Assembly: GCF_037482845.1 (NCBI RefSeq)
Contig: NZ_JBBHJW010000001.1
Location: forward strand, 744,001 to 808,000
Length of the DNA stretch: 64,000 bases
Reading direction: 5' to 3'
Source: Paucibacter_B soli
GTDB taxonomy: Bacteria; Pseudomonadota; Gammaproteobacteria; Burkholderiales; Burkholderiaceae_C
Below, piece by piece: positions 1 to 9,230 of the stretch. A program made the translations under genes and the position numbers. The notes under the pieces were generated by a model. It was given only the letters and a program-made list of their open reading frames with translations, did not search any database and was not told where the DNA came from. The number at the start of each line of letters is the position of its first letter. Position 1 is the first letter of the stretch.

Positions 1-190
1 TTTCCTGGCCACCGGTGACATCTCGAATGGCGATGCTCTCGCGCATCTTCGAGTTGGCAACAGCAGTGCGAGTGGCCAGCGAAGAGTTGGTCTGCATCTG
101 ATCGACGCGTGCTGGCGTGGCGCATCCGACGAGTGCTGCGGCAGTAGCCAGCGCGAGCGCGATCTTGGCGGTCTGAACGAGTTGGTTCAT
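1..190 (-). CDS. small lipoprotein, C-terminus beyond window
   Basis: The start codon at 190 opens a typical lipoprotein signal peptide: MNQLV, a hydrophobic alanine/leucine core, then the lipobox LVGC at about residues 20-23. The mature part begins CATPARVDQMQTNSSLA. The reading frame runs off the left edge of the window, so length and function are unknown. It is probably exported and anchored in a membrane. It lies just downstream of another lipoprotein on the same strand. A murein-lipoprotein-like or periplasmic repeat protein is possible, but nothing visible decides. Confidence 0.6.
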   Translation of the reverse strand, partial: MNQLVQTAKIALALATAAALVGCATPARVDQMQTNSSLATRTAVANSKMRESIAIRDVTGGQE

Positions 191-213
191 GGTTTGCTCC
201 CGTAAGTCGATCA

Positions 214-648
214 TCAGTTGACGGCGCTGGCGGCCTGCGCCGGCGCGGCCGCCTGCTTGTCCGCCGGCGCCGCAGCCATGCCGCAGTGCTTCTGCACACT
301 GGCTTGCTGTACGGCGTCGAACTCGCCGCGCAGGCGCGCGTATTCGGCTTCTTGCTGCTTGGTACCTCCCAGGGCGAACAGCGCCGGCCAGAACAGGATC
401 ATGCCGACGCCAACCAGCGCCTTGTCATTGGACGCTGCCTGGTCCAGCCGGCCGCCCAGTTCGACGTAGCGCGCCTGCAGGCGCTGGGTCTCTGCGCCGA
501 GTTGCTGGCAGTCGTAGCTCTGATACTGCATCGGCGAGATGTAGGCCGCGGAGATGTCCTTGGAGGCCGTGGCGCAGGCGCCGAGAAAGGCGCACAGGCT
601 GACAGTCAGAACAATGCGCTGCATGGCGCGTACGGGCGTGAATGGCAT
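214..648 (-). CDS. hypothetical lipoprotein with one membrane helix
   Basis: Start chosen at 648 (MPFTPVRAMQRIV) because AGGGAAA lies a suitable distance upstream; the longer open frame to 771 has no ribosome site. The 144-aa product has a signal peptide with lipobox LGAC followed by ATASKD. A coiled segment (QLGAETQRLQARYVELGGRL) precedes a hydrophobic stretch (GVGMILFWPALFALGG) and a second charged helix. This coil-TM-coil layout is common in small uncharacterised proteobacterial lipoproteins, some of them misnamed as metal ABC transporter parts. No enzymatic motif is visible. The 23-bp gap to the next lipoprotein gene suggests co-transcription. Confidence 0.65.
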   Translation of the reverse strand: MPFTPVRAMQRIVLTVSLCAFLGACATASKDISAAYISPMQYQSYDCQQLGAETQRLQARYVELGGRLDQAASNDKALVGVGMILFWPALFALGGTKQQEAEYARLRGEFDAVQQASVQKHCGMAAAPADKQAAAPAQAASAVN

Positions 649-934
649 GTGGGTTTCCCTGTTGAGATATGAAATCGGCAGGGCATGCACACTGGCTTGG
701 TTCTCGGCTGCACGAGTACGGATTTCTTCCTCAGGGAGACATGTGAAGACTGCGCCCACCAAGGCACGCACTGATCTCGACCCACCGCGCTTGCTGTTCC
801 AATGTCAGCGGCGGTCTCGATCGCCTATGCACGCCTCCCGCGCATGGCCCCTACCGGGCGCGGATATTACCAACGGCACAGCACGGCTCCCTCCATCTGA
901 GGCCAATTGCCGACGGGGAATTACCCGCAGTTCT

Positions 935-1804
935 TCACAGCAAGGTCACGGATTGCATGCCCGCCCATGACTCACCGGGCGCAAGCTGCACCGGATGCTC
1001 GATAGCGGCCGCTTCGATGCACAGAAAGCGCTGATAACCGTCTGCAGGCATGTCCGCCAGCGCGGCACATTTCTGAGCGCCAGGATTCCACACAACGGCA
1101 TCTTCGAAACCCGTGTGGCGCAACAACAGCTGACGCTGCGTCTGCTCGCCCTGCTCGACAAGGGTCAGGTCTTGCTTGACCTGGTAGTAGACGCGATCCA
1201 GGTCCTGCGCACCGGGGCTGCCCGGCAGAAGCAGGTCGGTACGCTGCTGGCGCTCGGCGTTGGCCACGGAATCCCAGTACTGCAAACCCGACAGGCCCTG
1301 CAGGCTGGCGTCGCTGAGTGCATTCAAGCGGAAGTAGCTGTGCAGCGCGGCGCTGAAACTGAACATCTGATCGCCCTTGTTCTCGCAGGCCAGCTCGATC
1401 TCGAGATCGCGGCCGGCCACGCGCACGCTCAGCTCAAGCTCGAAGGCATGCGGCCAGAACATACGGGTGGCAGCGTCATCCGTCAGGCGCAGCACCGCCA
1501 GCGCGTCGCTCTCGCCCTGCTCGGCCAACACCAGCTGCCAGGGTTTGGTGCGGGCGAAGCCATGCCGCTGCAGCGGGCCGCGCGCGGCAAACTGCGGAAA
1601 GATCACCGGCACGCCGCCGCGTATCGCCTGGCCAGAGGCCATCGCCGTCTGAGGGGACACATAGAGTTGCTCATCCGCACCGGCGGGCACCCAGGACAGC
1701 ACATGGCCGCCATGCAGCAGCACGGTGGCACGGGCGCCGTCGGGGGCGCGGAGCTCCAGGGCTTCCATGCCCTGGTGGCGGGTGATGGCGATGGGCGTAG
1801 ACAT
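935..1804 (-). CDS. yeaD: D-hexose-6-phosphate mutarotase (YeaD family)
   Basis: Start taken at 1804 (MSTPIAITRHQG); the longer frame runs into the atpC terminator. The 289-aa protein belongs to the aldose 1-epimerase fold, YeaD branch, which interconverts alpha and beta anomers of glucose-6-phosphate and related sugars in the cytoplasm. Family signatures are AVLLHGGHVLSW near the N-terminus, GGVPVIFPQFA with RHGFAR (catalytic His region), LHSYFRL in the middle, and FEDAVVWNPG near the C-terminus. Length fits the family (about 270-300). The gene follows the atp operon but is separated from it by a terminator, so it probably has its own promoter or depends on read-through. Confidence 0.88.
   Translation of the reverse strand: MSTPIAITRHQGMEALELRAPDGARATVLLHGGHVLSWVPAGADEQLYVSPQTAMASGQAIRGGVPVIFPQFAARGPLQRHGFARTKPWQLVLAEQGESDALAVLRLTDDAATRMFWPHAFELELSVRVAGRDLEIELACENKGDQMFSFSAALHSYFRLNALSDASLQGLSGLQYWDSVANAERQQRTDLLLPGSPGAQDLDRVYYQVKQDLTLVEQGEQTQRQLLLRHTGFEDAVVWNPGAQKCAALADMPADGYQRFLCIEAAAIEHPVQLAPGESWAGMQSVTLL
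1166..1175 (-). repeat. GCAAGACCTG motif copy (1 of 8)
   Basis: Minus-strand copy (CAGGTCTTGC on plus), inside yeaD. With three more bases it matches GCAAGACCTGACCC, the long form found at 29349 and 36712. Other copies are at 6724, 13772, 31191, 38039 and 44473. Confidence 0.6.
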
Positions 1805-1816
1805 AGGGCACAGAAT

Positions 1817-1855
1817 ACAAAAAAGGAACGCCCGCCTGACTTGCGTCGGCGGGCG
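1817..1855 (-). terminator. rho-independent terminator of the atp operon
   Basis: Arms CGCCCGCC (1829-1836) and GGCGGGCG (1848-1855) form a perfect 8-bp stem. Read on the minus strand the hairpin is followed by a U-rich tract (complement of 1817-1824). It lies 23 bp past the atpC stop. Confidence 0.85.
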
Positions 1856-1878
1856 CCGTGAGCAGCCGGGCTGCTTAT

Positions 1879-2292
1879 TTACTTCTTGCGGAACTTGCGC
1901 AGCGCAACGATTTGGGCCGCCATGGTGGCGAATTCGCCTTGCGCAGCGGCAAAGTCGATATCGGTCTTGGCGTTCTTCATCGCTTCTTCCGCGAGGCGCT
2001 TGGCCTCGGTGGCCTTGGCTTCGTCGAGGTCCTTGCCGCGGATCGCGGTGTCGGCCAGCACGGTCACGGTGCCGGGTTGCACTTCGAGAATGCCGCCGGC
2101 CACGAACACGAACTCTTCGCTGCCGTCGGCGCACTCGATGCGCACCGCGCCCGGCTTGATGCGGGTGATCAGCGGGGTGTGCTGGGGCAGGATGCCCAGC
2201 TCACCGCCCTCGCCCGGCAACGCGACGAACTTGGCCTCGCCGGAGAAGATCTGCTCTTCGGCGGAAACCACATCAACGTGGATGGTTGCCAT
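1879..2292 (-). CDS. atpC: ATP synthase F1 subunit epsilon
   Basis: This 137-aa protein is the epsilon subunit of the F1 central stalk. It couples rotor movement to catalysis and inhibits wasteful hydrolysis. It starts MATIHVDVVSAEEQIFSGEA, the usual beta-sandwich opening, with LPGEGGELGILPQHTPLIT typical of the family. The C-terminal helical hairpin (DLDEAKATEAKRLAEEAMKN) is present. It is the last gene of the operon and is followed by a strong terminator. Confidence 0.97.
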   Translation of the reverse strand: MATIHVDVVSAEEQIFSGEAKFVALPGEGGELGILPQHTPLITRIKPGAVRIECADGSEEFVFVAGGILEVQPGTVTVLADTAIRGKDLDEAKATEAKRLAEEAMKNAKTDIDFAAAQGEFATMAAQIVALRKFRKK

Positions 2293-2373
2293 GTCAATCT
2301 TCCTTAAGCGGTTGAAAAGATTCAGTCATGCGGTTGGGGCGAGAACTCATGGCTCTGACGCCCCAGTGCCTCA

Positions 2374-3786
2374 TCACTGCATCTTCTTGGCCTTCTCGAA
2401 AGCTTCGTCGATGGTGCCGACCATATAGAAGGCCTGCTCGGGCAGGTGGTCGCACTCGCCGTTGACAATCATCTTGAAGCCGCGGATGGTTTCCTTCAGG
2501 GGCACGTACTTGCCGGGCGAGCCGGTGAAGACTTCGGCCACATGGAAGGGCTGCGACAGGAAACGCTGGATCTTGCGCGCGCGGGCCACGGCCAGCTTGT
2601 CTTCCGGCGACAGCTCGTCCATGCCCAGGATCGCGATGATGTCGCGCAGTTCCTTGTAGCGCTGCAACACGCCCTGCACGGCACGGGTGGTGTTGTAGTG
2701 CTCTTCGCCAACGACGTTCGGGTCCACTTGACGCGAGGTCGAGTCCAGCGGGTCCACGGCGGGGTAGATACCCAGCGAGGCGATGTCACGCGACAGCACG
2801 ACCGTTGCGTCCAGGTGGGCGAAGGTGGTGGCGGGCGAGGGGTCGGTCAAGTCGTCCGCTGGCACGTAAACGGCCTGGATGGAGGTGATCGAACCGACCT
2901 TGGTCGAGGTGATGCGCTCTTGCAGACGGCCCATTTCTTCGGCCAGCGTCGGCTGGTAGCCCACGGCCGAAGGCATACGACCCAGCAGTGCCGACACTTC
3001 GGTACCGGCCAGCGTGTAGCGGTAGATGTTGTCCACGAAGAACAGCACGTCCTTGCCTTCGTCACGGAAGGACTCGGCGATCGTCAGGCCGGTCAGGGCC
3101 ACGCGCAGACGGTTGCCCGGGGGCTCGTTCATCTGACCGTAGACCATCGCGACCTTGGAGTCCTCGAGCTTCTCGAGGTTCACCACGCCGGAGTCGGCCA
3201 TCTCGTGATAGAAGTCGTTGCCCTCACGGGTACGCTCGCCCACACCAGCGAACACCGACAGACCGCTGTGGGCCTTGGCGATGTTGTTGATGAGCTCCAT
3301 CATGTTCACGGTCTTGCCCACGCCGGCGCCACCGAACAGACCCACCTTGCCGCCCTTGGCGAACGGGCAGATCAGGTCGATCACCTTGATGCCGGTTTCC
3401 AGCAGGTCCTGCGAGGGGCTCAGCTCGTCGTACGAGGGTGCAGCGCGGTGGATCGACGCGGTCGACTCGGCAGCCACGGGGCCGCGCTCGTCGATCGGGT
3501 TGCCCAGCACGTCCATGATGCGGCCAAGGGTTGCCTTGCCGACCGGAACCTTGATGTTCTCGCCGGTGTTGTAGACCTCGGTGCCGCGGCGCAGGCCGTC
3601 GGACGAGCCCAGCGCAATGGTACGCACCACGCCGTCGCCCAGCTGCTGCTGGACTTCCAGCGTCAGAGCCGAGCCTTCCATCTTCAGCGCGTCATAGACC
3701 TGCGGCATCTGGTTGCGCGGAAACTCCACGTCCACCACGGCGCCGATGCACTGAACGATCTTGCCCACTGATTGAGTGTTAGCCAT
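2374..3786 (-). CDS. atpD: ATP synthase F1 subunit beta
   Basis: The 470-aa catalytic beta subunit hydrolyses or makes ATP in the F1 head at the inner membrane. The P-loop is GGAGVGKT at about residue 152. The catalytic glutamate region GERTREGNDFYHEM and the DELSEED-equivalent loop (MDELSPEDKLAVARARK) are intact. Length matches the family. It lies between atpG and atpC in the standard order. Confidence 0.98.
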   Translation of the reverse strand: MANTQSVGKIVQCIGAVVDVEFPRNQMPQVYDALKMEGSALTLEVQQQLGDGVVRTIALGSSDGLRRGTEVYNTGENIKVPVGKATLGRIMDVLGNPIDERGPVAAESTASIHRAAPSYDELSPSQDLLETGIKVIDLICPFAKGGKVGLFGGAGVGKTVNMMELINNIAKAHSGLSVFAGVGERTREGNDFYHEMADSGVVNLEKLEDSKVAMVYGQMNEPPGNRLRVALTGLTIAESFRDEGKDVLFFVDNIYRYTLAGTEVSALLGRMPSAVGYQPTLAEEMGRLQERITSTKVGSITSIQAVYVPADDLTDPSPATTFAHLDATVVLSRDIASLGIYPAVDPLDSTSRQVDPNVVGEEHYNTTRAVQGVLQRYKELRDIIAILGMDELSPEDKLAVARARKIQRFLSQPFHVAEVFTGSPGKYVPLKETIRGFKMIVNGECDHLPEQAFYMVGTIDEAFEKAKKMQ

Positions 3787-3828
3787 TTTTTCGTTCCTTC
3801 AATTCCAAAACTTTTGCGTTCGAAGCGA

Positions 3829-4701
3829 TCAGCCCACGGCGGCGGCGCCGCTGACGATCTCGGACAGTTCCTTGGTGATCGCGGCCTGGCGGGTCTTGTT
3901 GTAGACCAGCTTCAGTTCGGCGATCAGGTTGCCGGCGTTGTCAGTAGCGGCCTTCATGGCCACCATGCGCGCCGATTGCTCGGACGCCATGTTCTCGGCC
4001 ACGGCCTGGTAGATCAGGGCCTCGGTGTAGCGCACCAGTAGCTCGTCGATGACGGTGCCCGCATCCGGCTCGTAGATGTAATCCCACGAGTGGCTGTGAG
4101 CAGCGGTCTTCATGCTGTCAGCCGACAGCGGCAGCAGCTGCTGCACCACCGGCTCCTGCTTCATCGTGTTGATGAAGCGGGTATAGCAGAGGTAGACGGC
4201 CGACAGCTCGCCTGCGGCGTACTTGTCCAGCAGCACCTTGACGGGGCCAATGAGCTTCTCGATATGCGGCTGGTCGCCCAGCTGCGTGGCATGCGCGACC
4301 ACCTTGGCGCCGATGCGGTTCATGAAGGCGTAGCCCTTGTTGCCGATGGCAACGACTTCCGCCTTCTGACCCGCGCCCTCAAGCTCCTTGAGCTTGTTGG
4401 TGGTGGCGCGCAGCAGGTTGGTGTTCAAGCCGCCACAAAGACCCTTGTCGGTTGTCACCACCACGTAGCCGGCCGTCTTGGCCTGGTCGTTCTTGACCAG
4501 GAAGGCGTGCTGGTATTCGGGGTTGGCCTGGGCGAGATTGGCGGCGATATTGCCGATCTTCTCGCTGTAGGGGCGGGCCGCACGCATCCGGTCTTGCGCT
4601 TTGCGCATCTTGGAAGCGGACACCAGCTCCATGGCCTTGGTGATCTTCTTCGTGTTCTCGAAGCTCTTGATCTTGCCGCGAATTTCCTTGCTTGATGCCA
4701 T
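3829..4701 (-). CDS. atpG: ATP synthase F1 subunit gamma
   Basis: The 290-aa rotor shaft subunit of F1. It starts MASSKEIRGKIKSFENTKKITKAMELVSASKM, the hallmark N-terminal helix. The C-terminal helix ends with KTRQAAITKELSEIVSGAAAV, the other conserved half of the coiled-coil shaft. It lies between atpA and atpD. Confidence 0.97.
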   Translation of the reverse strand: MASSKEIRGKIKSFENTKKITKAMELVSASKMRKAQDRMRAARPYSEKIGNIAANLAQANPEYQHAFLVKNDQAKTAGYVVVTTDKGLCGGLNTNLLRATTNKLKELEGAGQKAEVVAIGNKGYAFMNRIGAKVVAHATQLGDQPHIEKLIGPVKVLLDKYAAGELSAVYLCYTRFINTMKQEPVVQQLLPLSADSMKTAAHSHSWDYIYEPDAGTVIDELLVRYTEALIYQAVAENMASEQSARMVAMKAATDNAGNLIAELKLVYNKTRQAAITKELSEIVSGAAAVG

Positions 4702-4755
4702 GATTTCTCCTGTTAGGTCCGGGCCGTTCTTTGCATCACAGCCCGGTCATGGTCA

Positions 4756-6309
4756 TTAGGCGAAGGACTTCTTGAACGTGGTGATGGCCTCGTTCAGCTG
4801 GCTTTCAGCATCCTTGTCCATGGCCCGGTCGGCCTCCAGCTTGGCCAGCAGGGCGGCGTGGCTGGTTTTCAGGAACTGGTGCAGGCCGTGCTCGAAAGCC
4901 AGAACCTTCTTGACGTCCAGGCTGTCCATAAAGCCCTTGTTCACCGCGTACAGCGTGGCAGCCATCAGGCTGATCGGCAGCGGCGAGTACTGGGCCTGCT
5001 TGAGCAGCTCGGTCACGCGGGCACCGCGGTCCAGCTGCTTGCGGGTGGACTCGTCCAGATCGGAAGCGAACTGCGCAAACGCGGCCAGCTCACGGTACTG
5101 GGCCAGGTCGGTACGGATACCGCCGGACAGGTTCTTGATCAGCTTGGTTTGCGCTGCACCACCGACGCGCGACACCGAGATACCGGCGTTGATGGCGGGG
5201 CGGATACCGGCGTTGAACAGGCTGGTTTCCAGGAAGATCTGACCGTCGGTGATCGAGATCACATTGGTCGGAACGAAGGCGGACACGTCACCGGCCTGGG
5301 TTTCGATGATGGGCAGCGCGGTCAGCGAACCGGTCTTGCCCTTCACTTCGCCCTTGGTGAAGGCTTCCACGTAATCGGCGTTCACGCGGGCTGCGCGCTC
5401 CAGCAGACGGCTGTGGAGATAGAACACGTCGCCGGGGAAGGCTTCGCGGCCGGGCGGACGACGCAGCAGCAGCGAGACCTGGCGGTAGGCCACGGCCTGC
5501 TTGGACAGGTCGTCATACACGATCAGCGCGTCTTGGCCGCGGTCGCGGAAGTACTCGCCCATGGTGCAGCCGGAGTAGGCCGAGACGTACTGCATGGCAG
5601 CCGACTCGGAGGCCGAGGCGGCCACCACGATGGTGTAGTCCATCGCGCCATTGGCTTCCAGGGCACGCACCACGTTCTTGATCGACGACGCCTTCTGGCC
5701 GATGGCGACGTAGATGCAGGTCATGTTCTGACCCTTTTGGTTGATGATGGCGTCGATCGCGACGGCAGTCTTGCCGGTCTGACGGTCGCCAATGATCAAC
5801 TCACGTTGGCCGCGGCCCACGGGCACCATCGAGTCGATGGACTTCAGACCGGTCTGCACCGGCTGGTCCACGGACTTACGGGCGATCACGCCGGGAGCGA
5901 CCTTTTCGATCACGTCCGTCATCTTGGCGTTGATCGGGCCCTTGCCGTCGATCGGCTGGCCCAGGGCGTTCACGACGCGGCCGATCAGCTCGGGGCCGAC
6001 GGGCACTTCCAGAATGCGGCCCGTGCACTTCACGGTGTCGCCTTCGGAGATGTGCTCGTAGGCACCCAGGATCACGGAACCCACGGAGTCGCGCTCGAGG
6101 TTCAGCGCCAGGCCGTAGGTGGGTTGACCATCGGCGGCGGCGGGGAACTCCAGCATTTCGCCTTGCATCACGTCGGACAGGCCGTGGATGCGGACGATAC
6201 CGTCGGAGACGGACACCACGGTGCCCTGGTTGCGGACGTCCGTCGATGTGCCAAGGCCCTCGATGCGGCTCTTGATCAATTCGGAAATTTCAGCAGGATT
6301 CAGTTGCAT
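4756..6309 (-). CDS. atpA: ATP synthase F1 subunit alpha
   Basis: The 517-aa non-catalytic nucleotide-binding subunit of F1. It starts MQLNPAEISELIKSRIE. The P-loop is GDRQTGKTA near residue 170, and VGGAAQTK plus GGIRTDLAQYREL (the alpha signature with the catalytic-site arginine region) are intact. Normal length and normal position after atpH. Confidence 0.98.
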   Translation of the reverse strand: MQLNPAEISELIKSRIEGLGTSTDVRNQGTVVSVSDGIVRIHGLSDVMQGEMLEFPAAADGQPTYGLALNLERDSVGSVILGAYEHISEGDTVKCTGRILEVPVGPELIGRVVNALGQPIDGKGPINAKMTDVIEKVAPGVIARKSVDQPVQTGLKSIDSMVPVGRGQRELIIGDRQTGKTAVAIDAIINQKGQNMTCIYVAIGQKASSIKNVVRALEANGAMDYTIVVAASASESAAMQYVSAYSGCTMGEYFRDRGQDALIVYDDLSKQAVAYRQVSLLLRRPPGREAFPGDVFYLHSRLLERAARVNADYVEAFTKGEVKGKTGSLTALPIIETQAGDVSAFVPTNVISITDGQIFLETSLFNAGIRPAINAGISVSRVGGAAQTKLIKNLSGGIRTDLAQYRELAAFAQFASDLDESTRKQLDRGARVTELLKQAQYSPLPISLMAATLYAVNKGFMDSLDVKKVLAFEHGLHQFLKTSHAALLAKLEADRAMDKDAESQLNEAITTFKKSFA

Positions 6310-6396
6310 TGCTTGCTCCCATCTGGTCGGGCGTCTGTTGCCAGAGCGCGGGTGACACAGGGATGAATCGGAATAGGTGTCTTCTCGCGCTAGCTT

Positions 6397-6930
6397 TTAA
6401 GCTGTGAGCGCCACTTTCATGCGTTCCAGGCGGGCCTTGACGGAGGTGTCGAGCACCTCGTCGCCGACCACCACACGGATACCGCCGATGAGTGAAGGCT
6501 CCAGCGTGACATGGGCTTCGAGCTTGCGACCGAAACGCTTCTCCAGGGTGCCAATCACATCGCTCAGCTGGGCTGCATCGATGGGATAGGCGCTGAAGAT
6601 CTGCGCATCAGCCACGCCGGCTGCGGCATTGGCCAGCACATGGAACTGCGCCACCACTTCGGGCAGCGCGCCCAAGCGGCCGTTCTCGATCACCGCGCGC
6701 AGAAAGTTCTGCAGCTCCGGGGCCAGGTCTTGCTTGGCGGCCGCGGTCATCACCGCGTACACCTGCTCGGACGTGACCTTGGGGTTGTCGGCGAACTGGC
6801 GCAGATCGGCATCACGCGCGACCAGGGCGAGCGCGTCGAGCGCCGCGCCCCAGGCCTTCACATCATGCTTGACCGCGACCTGGTAGAGCGCTTCAGCGTA
6901 AGGGCGTGCAATGGTTGCGAGCTCAGCCAT
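6397..6930 (-). CDS. atpH: ATP synthase F1 subunit delta
   Basis: The 177-aa peripheral-stalk subunit links the F1 head to the b subunits. Family signals are ATIARPYAEALYQVA at the N-terminus and EPSLIGGIRVVVGDEVLDTSVKARL at the C-terminus. It starts 2 bp after the atpF stop, which indicates translational coupling. Confidence 0.96.
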   Translation of the reverse strand: MAELATIARPYAEALYQVAVKHDVKAWGAALDALALVARDADLRQFADNPKVTSEQVYAVMTAAAKQDLAPELQNFLRAVIENGRLGALPEVVAQFHVLANAAAGVADAQIFSAYPIDAAQLSDVIGTLEKRFGRKLEAHVTLEPSLIGGIRVVVGDEVLDTSVKARLERMKVALTA

Positions 6931-6932
6931 GA

Positions 6933-7403
6933 TTACAGCTCCGTCTTCAGACGGCCCAGCAATTCGGCGTGCACGCTGGCATTGACTTCGCGTTGCAGAA
7001 TTTGCTCGGCGCCCTTCACGGCCAGTGCGGCGACCTGCTCGCGCAGGGCCTCACGGGCACGCGCGGCTTGCTGTTCGGCCTCGGCCTTGGCAGCAGCCAC
7101 GATCTTGGCGCCTTCATCTTCTGCGCGCTTCTTCGCTTCGTCCACGATCGCAGCGGCACGCTTTTCGGCGTCGGCCAGCTGCTTGGTGGTTTCGTTGCGC
7201 GCCTGGCTCAGTTGCTCGTCAACGCGCTTGTTGGCGGTTGCCAATTCGCTCTTGGCCTTGTCGGCCGCAGCCAGCCCGTCAGCGATCTTCTGCGCACGCT
7301 CATCCAGCGCCTTCATCACAGGCGGCCAAATGAAGCGCATGGTGAACCACACAAGGATCGCAAAGACGATCGCTTGCAGGAACAGGGTTGCGTTGATATT
7401 CAC
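6933..7403 (-). CDS. atpF: ATP synthase F0 subunit b
   Basis: The 156-aa peripheral-stalk subunit has one N-terminal membrane helix (NATLFLQAIVFAILVWFTM) and a long charged coiled coil rich in Ala, Glu and Lys. It starts MNINATLF. Length equals the usual 156 residues of proteobacterial b subunits. Confidence 0.96.
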   Translation of the reverse strand: MNINATLFLQAIVFAILVWFTMRFIWPPVMKALDERAQKIADGLAAADKAKSELATANKRVDEQLSQARNETTKQLADAEKRAAAIVDEAKKRAEDEGAKIVAAAKAEAEQQAARAREALREQVAALAVKGAEQILQREVNASVHAELLGRLKTEL

Positions 7404-7441
7404 AGCACGATCCTTTCAACCGTGAAAGGTGGGCGAGCCGC

Positions 7442-7687
7442 TTAGATCGCGAAGGGCTTGGCGAATGCGAACAGCAGAGCGATAGCCACACCGATCAGGA
7501 AGGCAGCGTCGATCAGACCGGCCAAGATGAACATCTTGGTTTGCAGTTCGTTCATCAGCTCAGGCTGGCGAGCCGAAGACTCCAGGAACTTGCCGCCCAT
7601 CAGAGCGATACCGATAGAAGCGCCCAGAGCGCCCAGACCAACGATGAGACCGCAAGCCAGTGCGACGAGACCGAGGATGTTTTCCAT
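7442..7687 (-). CDS. atpE: ATP synthase F0 subunit c
   Basis: The 81-aa c-ring proteolipid starts at 7687 (MENILGLVALACG). It has two membrane helices around the polar loop SSARQPEL. The proton-carrying aspartate is D60 in the second helix (AGLIDAAFL). The surrounding residues look like a proton-type rather than a sodium-type ring, but this was not tested. A good ribosome site (CAGGAG) precedes the ATG. Confidence 0.97.
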   Translation of the reverse strand: MENILGLVALACGLIVGLGALGASIGIALMGGKFLESSARQPELMNELQTKMFILAGLIDAAFLIGVAIALLFAFAKPFAI

Positions 7688-7752
7688 GATTAGCTCCTGA
7701 ATGGAATAGAAGAAAAAAGTAAAGGGAAGAAAAGAGAAAGACAGCTTGCGGA

Positions 7753-8643
7753 TCAGTGCGCGTCGTGCGCTTGGCCCGTATAGATCAAGGTCAGCATCAT
7801 GAAGATGAAGGCCTGCAGCGTGATGATCAGGATGTGGAACAGGGTCCACACCGTACCGGCCACCACATGACCGAAGCCCAGCCAGAAGCCGCCCGTGAGG
7901 GGGTTCAAGCTCCAGGCCCAGACACCACCCATCAGCGCGATCAGCATGAACACGAGCTCGCCGGCAAACATATTGCCGAACAGTCGCATGCCGTGCGAGA
8001 CGGTCTTGGCAGCGAATTCGATCAGCTGCATCAGGAAGTTGATCGGGTACAGGAACCACTTGTCGCCAAAGGGCGCAGCCAGCAGTTCATGCGTCCAACC
8101 ACCGACGCCCTTGATCTTGACGCTGTAGAAGAAGCACACCAGCAGCACGCTGGTGGACATGCCCAGCGTGGTGGAAAGGTCGGCGGTGGGCACCACACGC
8201 ATATAGGCGTGGTGCGCGTCGTGGCCCATCGAGGCCCAGACCTGGGTCCAGGCCGAGGGCAGCAGGTCCACCGGCAGCATGTCCATGAAGTTCATCAGGA
8301 AGATCCAGACGAACACCGTCAGGGCCAGCGGCGAGATGACCTTGCGGCTGGCGGCGTTGTGGATCACGCCCTTGGCCTGGTTCTCGACCATTTCGGCGAC
8401 GATTTCGACGGCCGCCTGGAAGCGCCCCGGCACGCCCGAGGTGGCCTTGCGCGCGGCGCGCCACAGGATGAAGCAGCCCAGCACGCCCAGGATCACCGAA
8501 TAGATCAGCGAGTCCAGATTGAACAGGCTGAAGTCAACGATGCTGGTCTGCTTGACCGCCTGCCCCGAGAAATTGACCTGCATATGCTGCAGGTGGTGCT
8601 GGATGTATTCGCCCGCGTTCGGCGCGTGTCCTTCGGCTGCCAT
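7753..8643 (-). CDS. atpB: ATP synthase F0 subunit a
   Basis: The 296-aa membrane subunit forms the proton half-channels. The essential arginine is in SHGMRLFGNMFAGEL. Several membrane helices are visible, and the C-terminal segment is LQAFIFMMLTLIYTGQAH, which contains the conserved Gln and Tyr. It is slightly longer than the E. coli protein, as is usual in Burkholderiales. It begins 2 bp after the atpI stop. Confidence 0.97.
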   Translation of the reverse strand: MAAEGHAPNAGEYIQHHLQHMQVNFSGQAVKQTSIVDFSLFNLDSLIYSVILGVLGCFILWRAARKATSGVPGRFQAAVEIVAEMVENQAKGVIHNAASRKVISPLALTVFVWIFLMNFMDMLPVDLLPSAWTQVWASMGHDAHHAYMRVVPTADLSTTLGMSTSVLLVCFFYSVKIKGVGGWTHELLAAPFGDKWFLYPINFLMQLIEFAAKTVSHGMRLFGNMFAGELVFMLIALMGGVWAWSLNPLTGGFWLGFGHVVAGTVWTLFHILIITLQAFIFMMLTLIYTGQAHDAH

Positions 8644-8645
8644 CG

Positions 8646-9182
8646 TCAGTTTCCGTCACTAATGCTTGTAGAACGGCCCCGCGTGAGCAGGACCAGCCAA
8701 TTAACTTTCAGGCACAGGATCATGGTCACCAGCATCGCCAGCCAACTCAGATCCGCCACCCGTTTGGCCACCACCACCAGGATGGCAATGGCCAGCAAAA
8801 TCTTGATCGACTCCCAGAACATCATCGAGAGCAAGGCCGCTCCCGCATCCGTCACCGTTCGTCTGGTCGCACCCCAGGCCATCAGGCCGTTGGGCACCAC
8901 CACCGCGATCGCGCCACACAGCGCCGACCACGCCTTGCTGCTCTCCTGCGTGAACAACCACCAGAGCGCAGCCATCACCACGCCTGCCAGGGCCTGCACC
9001 GCCACCAGGCGCCAGGGCGACCACTTTGGCCACCCGGCCCGCAGGCTTTGCGCTTCTTCACGCGACAGCACCTTGAAAGGCTCTTCGCCGACCTCATCTC
9101 CCCAGGCATCGTCAGGCCTGGCCTGCGGCGCGGCATTGTCACGGGCGCGCAGGTTCTCAGGGCTCACGGCTTGGGGGTGCAA
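8646..9182 (-). CDS. atpI: ATP synthase-associated protein I
   Basis: A 178-aa membrane protein at the head of the atp operon, with about 60 hydrophilic N-terminal residues and then four membrane helices. AtpI assists c-ring assembly or magnesium supply and is poorly conserved. The identification rests on position directly before atpB together with the four-helix layout (VAVQALAGVVMAALWWLF; ALCGAIAVVVPNGLMAW). Confidence 0.85.
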   Translation of the reverse strand: MHPQAVSPENLRARDNAAPQARPDDAWGDEVGEEPFKVLSREEAQSLRAGWPKWSPWRLVAVQALAGVVMAALWWLFTQESSKAWSALCGAIAVVVPNGLMAWGATRRTVTDAGAALLSMMFWESIKILLAIAILVVVAKRVADLSWLAMLVTMILCLKVNWLVLLTRGRSTSISDGN

Positions 9183-9198
9183 TCAGCAAAACCCAAGG

Positions 9199-9230
9199 AT
9201 TATATGTGGTTTCCCCTTACGCCCAGGTAA
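9199..9230 (-). promoter_or_regulatory. putative promoter of the atp operon
   Basis: A perfect -10 hexamer TATAAT is present on the minus strand (9204-9199), 17 bp before the atpI start. The -35 region (around 9222-9230) is weak, reading TTACCT or CCTGGG depending on spacing. This is the only promoter-like signal upstream of the operon. Confidence 0.45.

Noticed and set aside
2446..3771. Long open frame on the plus strand opposite atpD (441 codons), and similar ones opposite atpA (4858-6366) and coxN (15134-17173)
   Set aside because: They are antisense shadows of highly conserved GC-rich genes. The translations are His/Gln/Arg-rich without any family motif.
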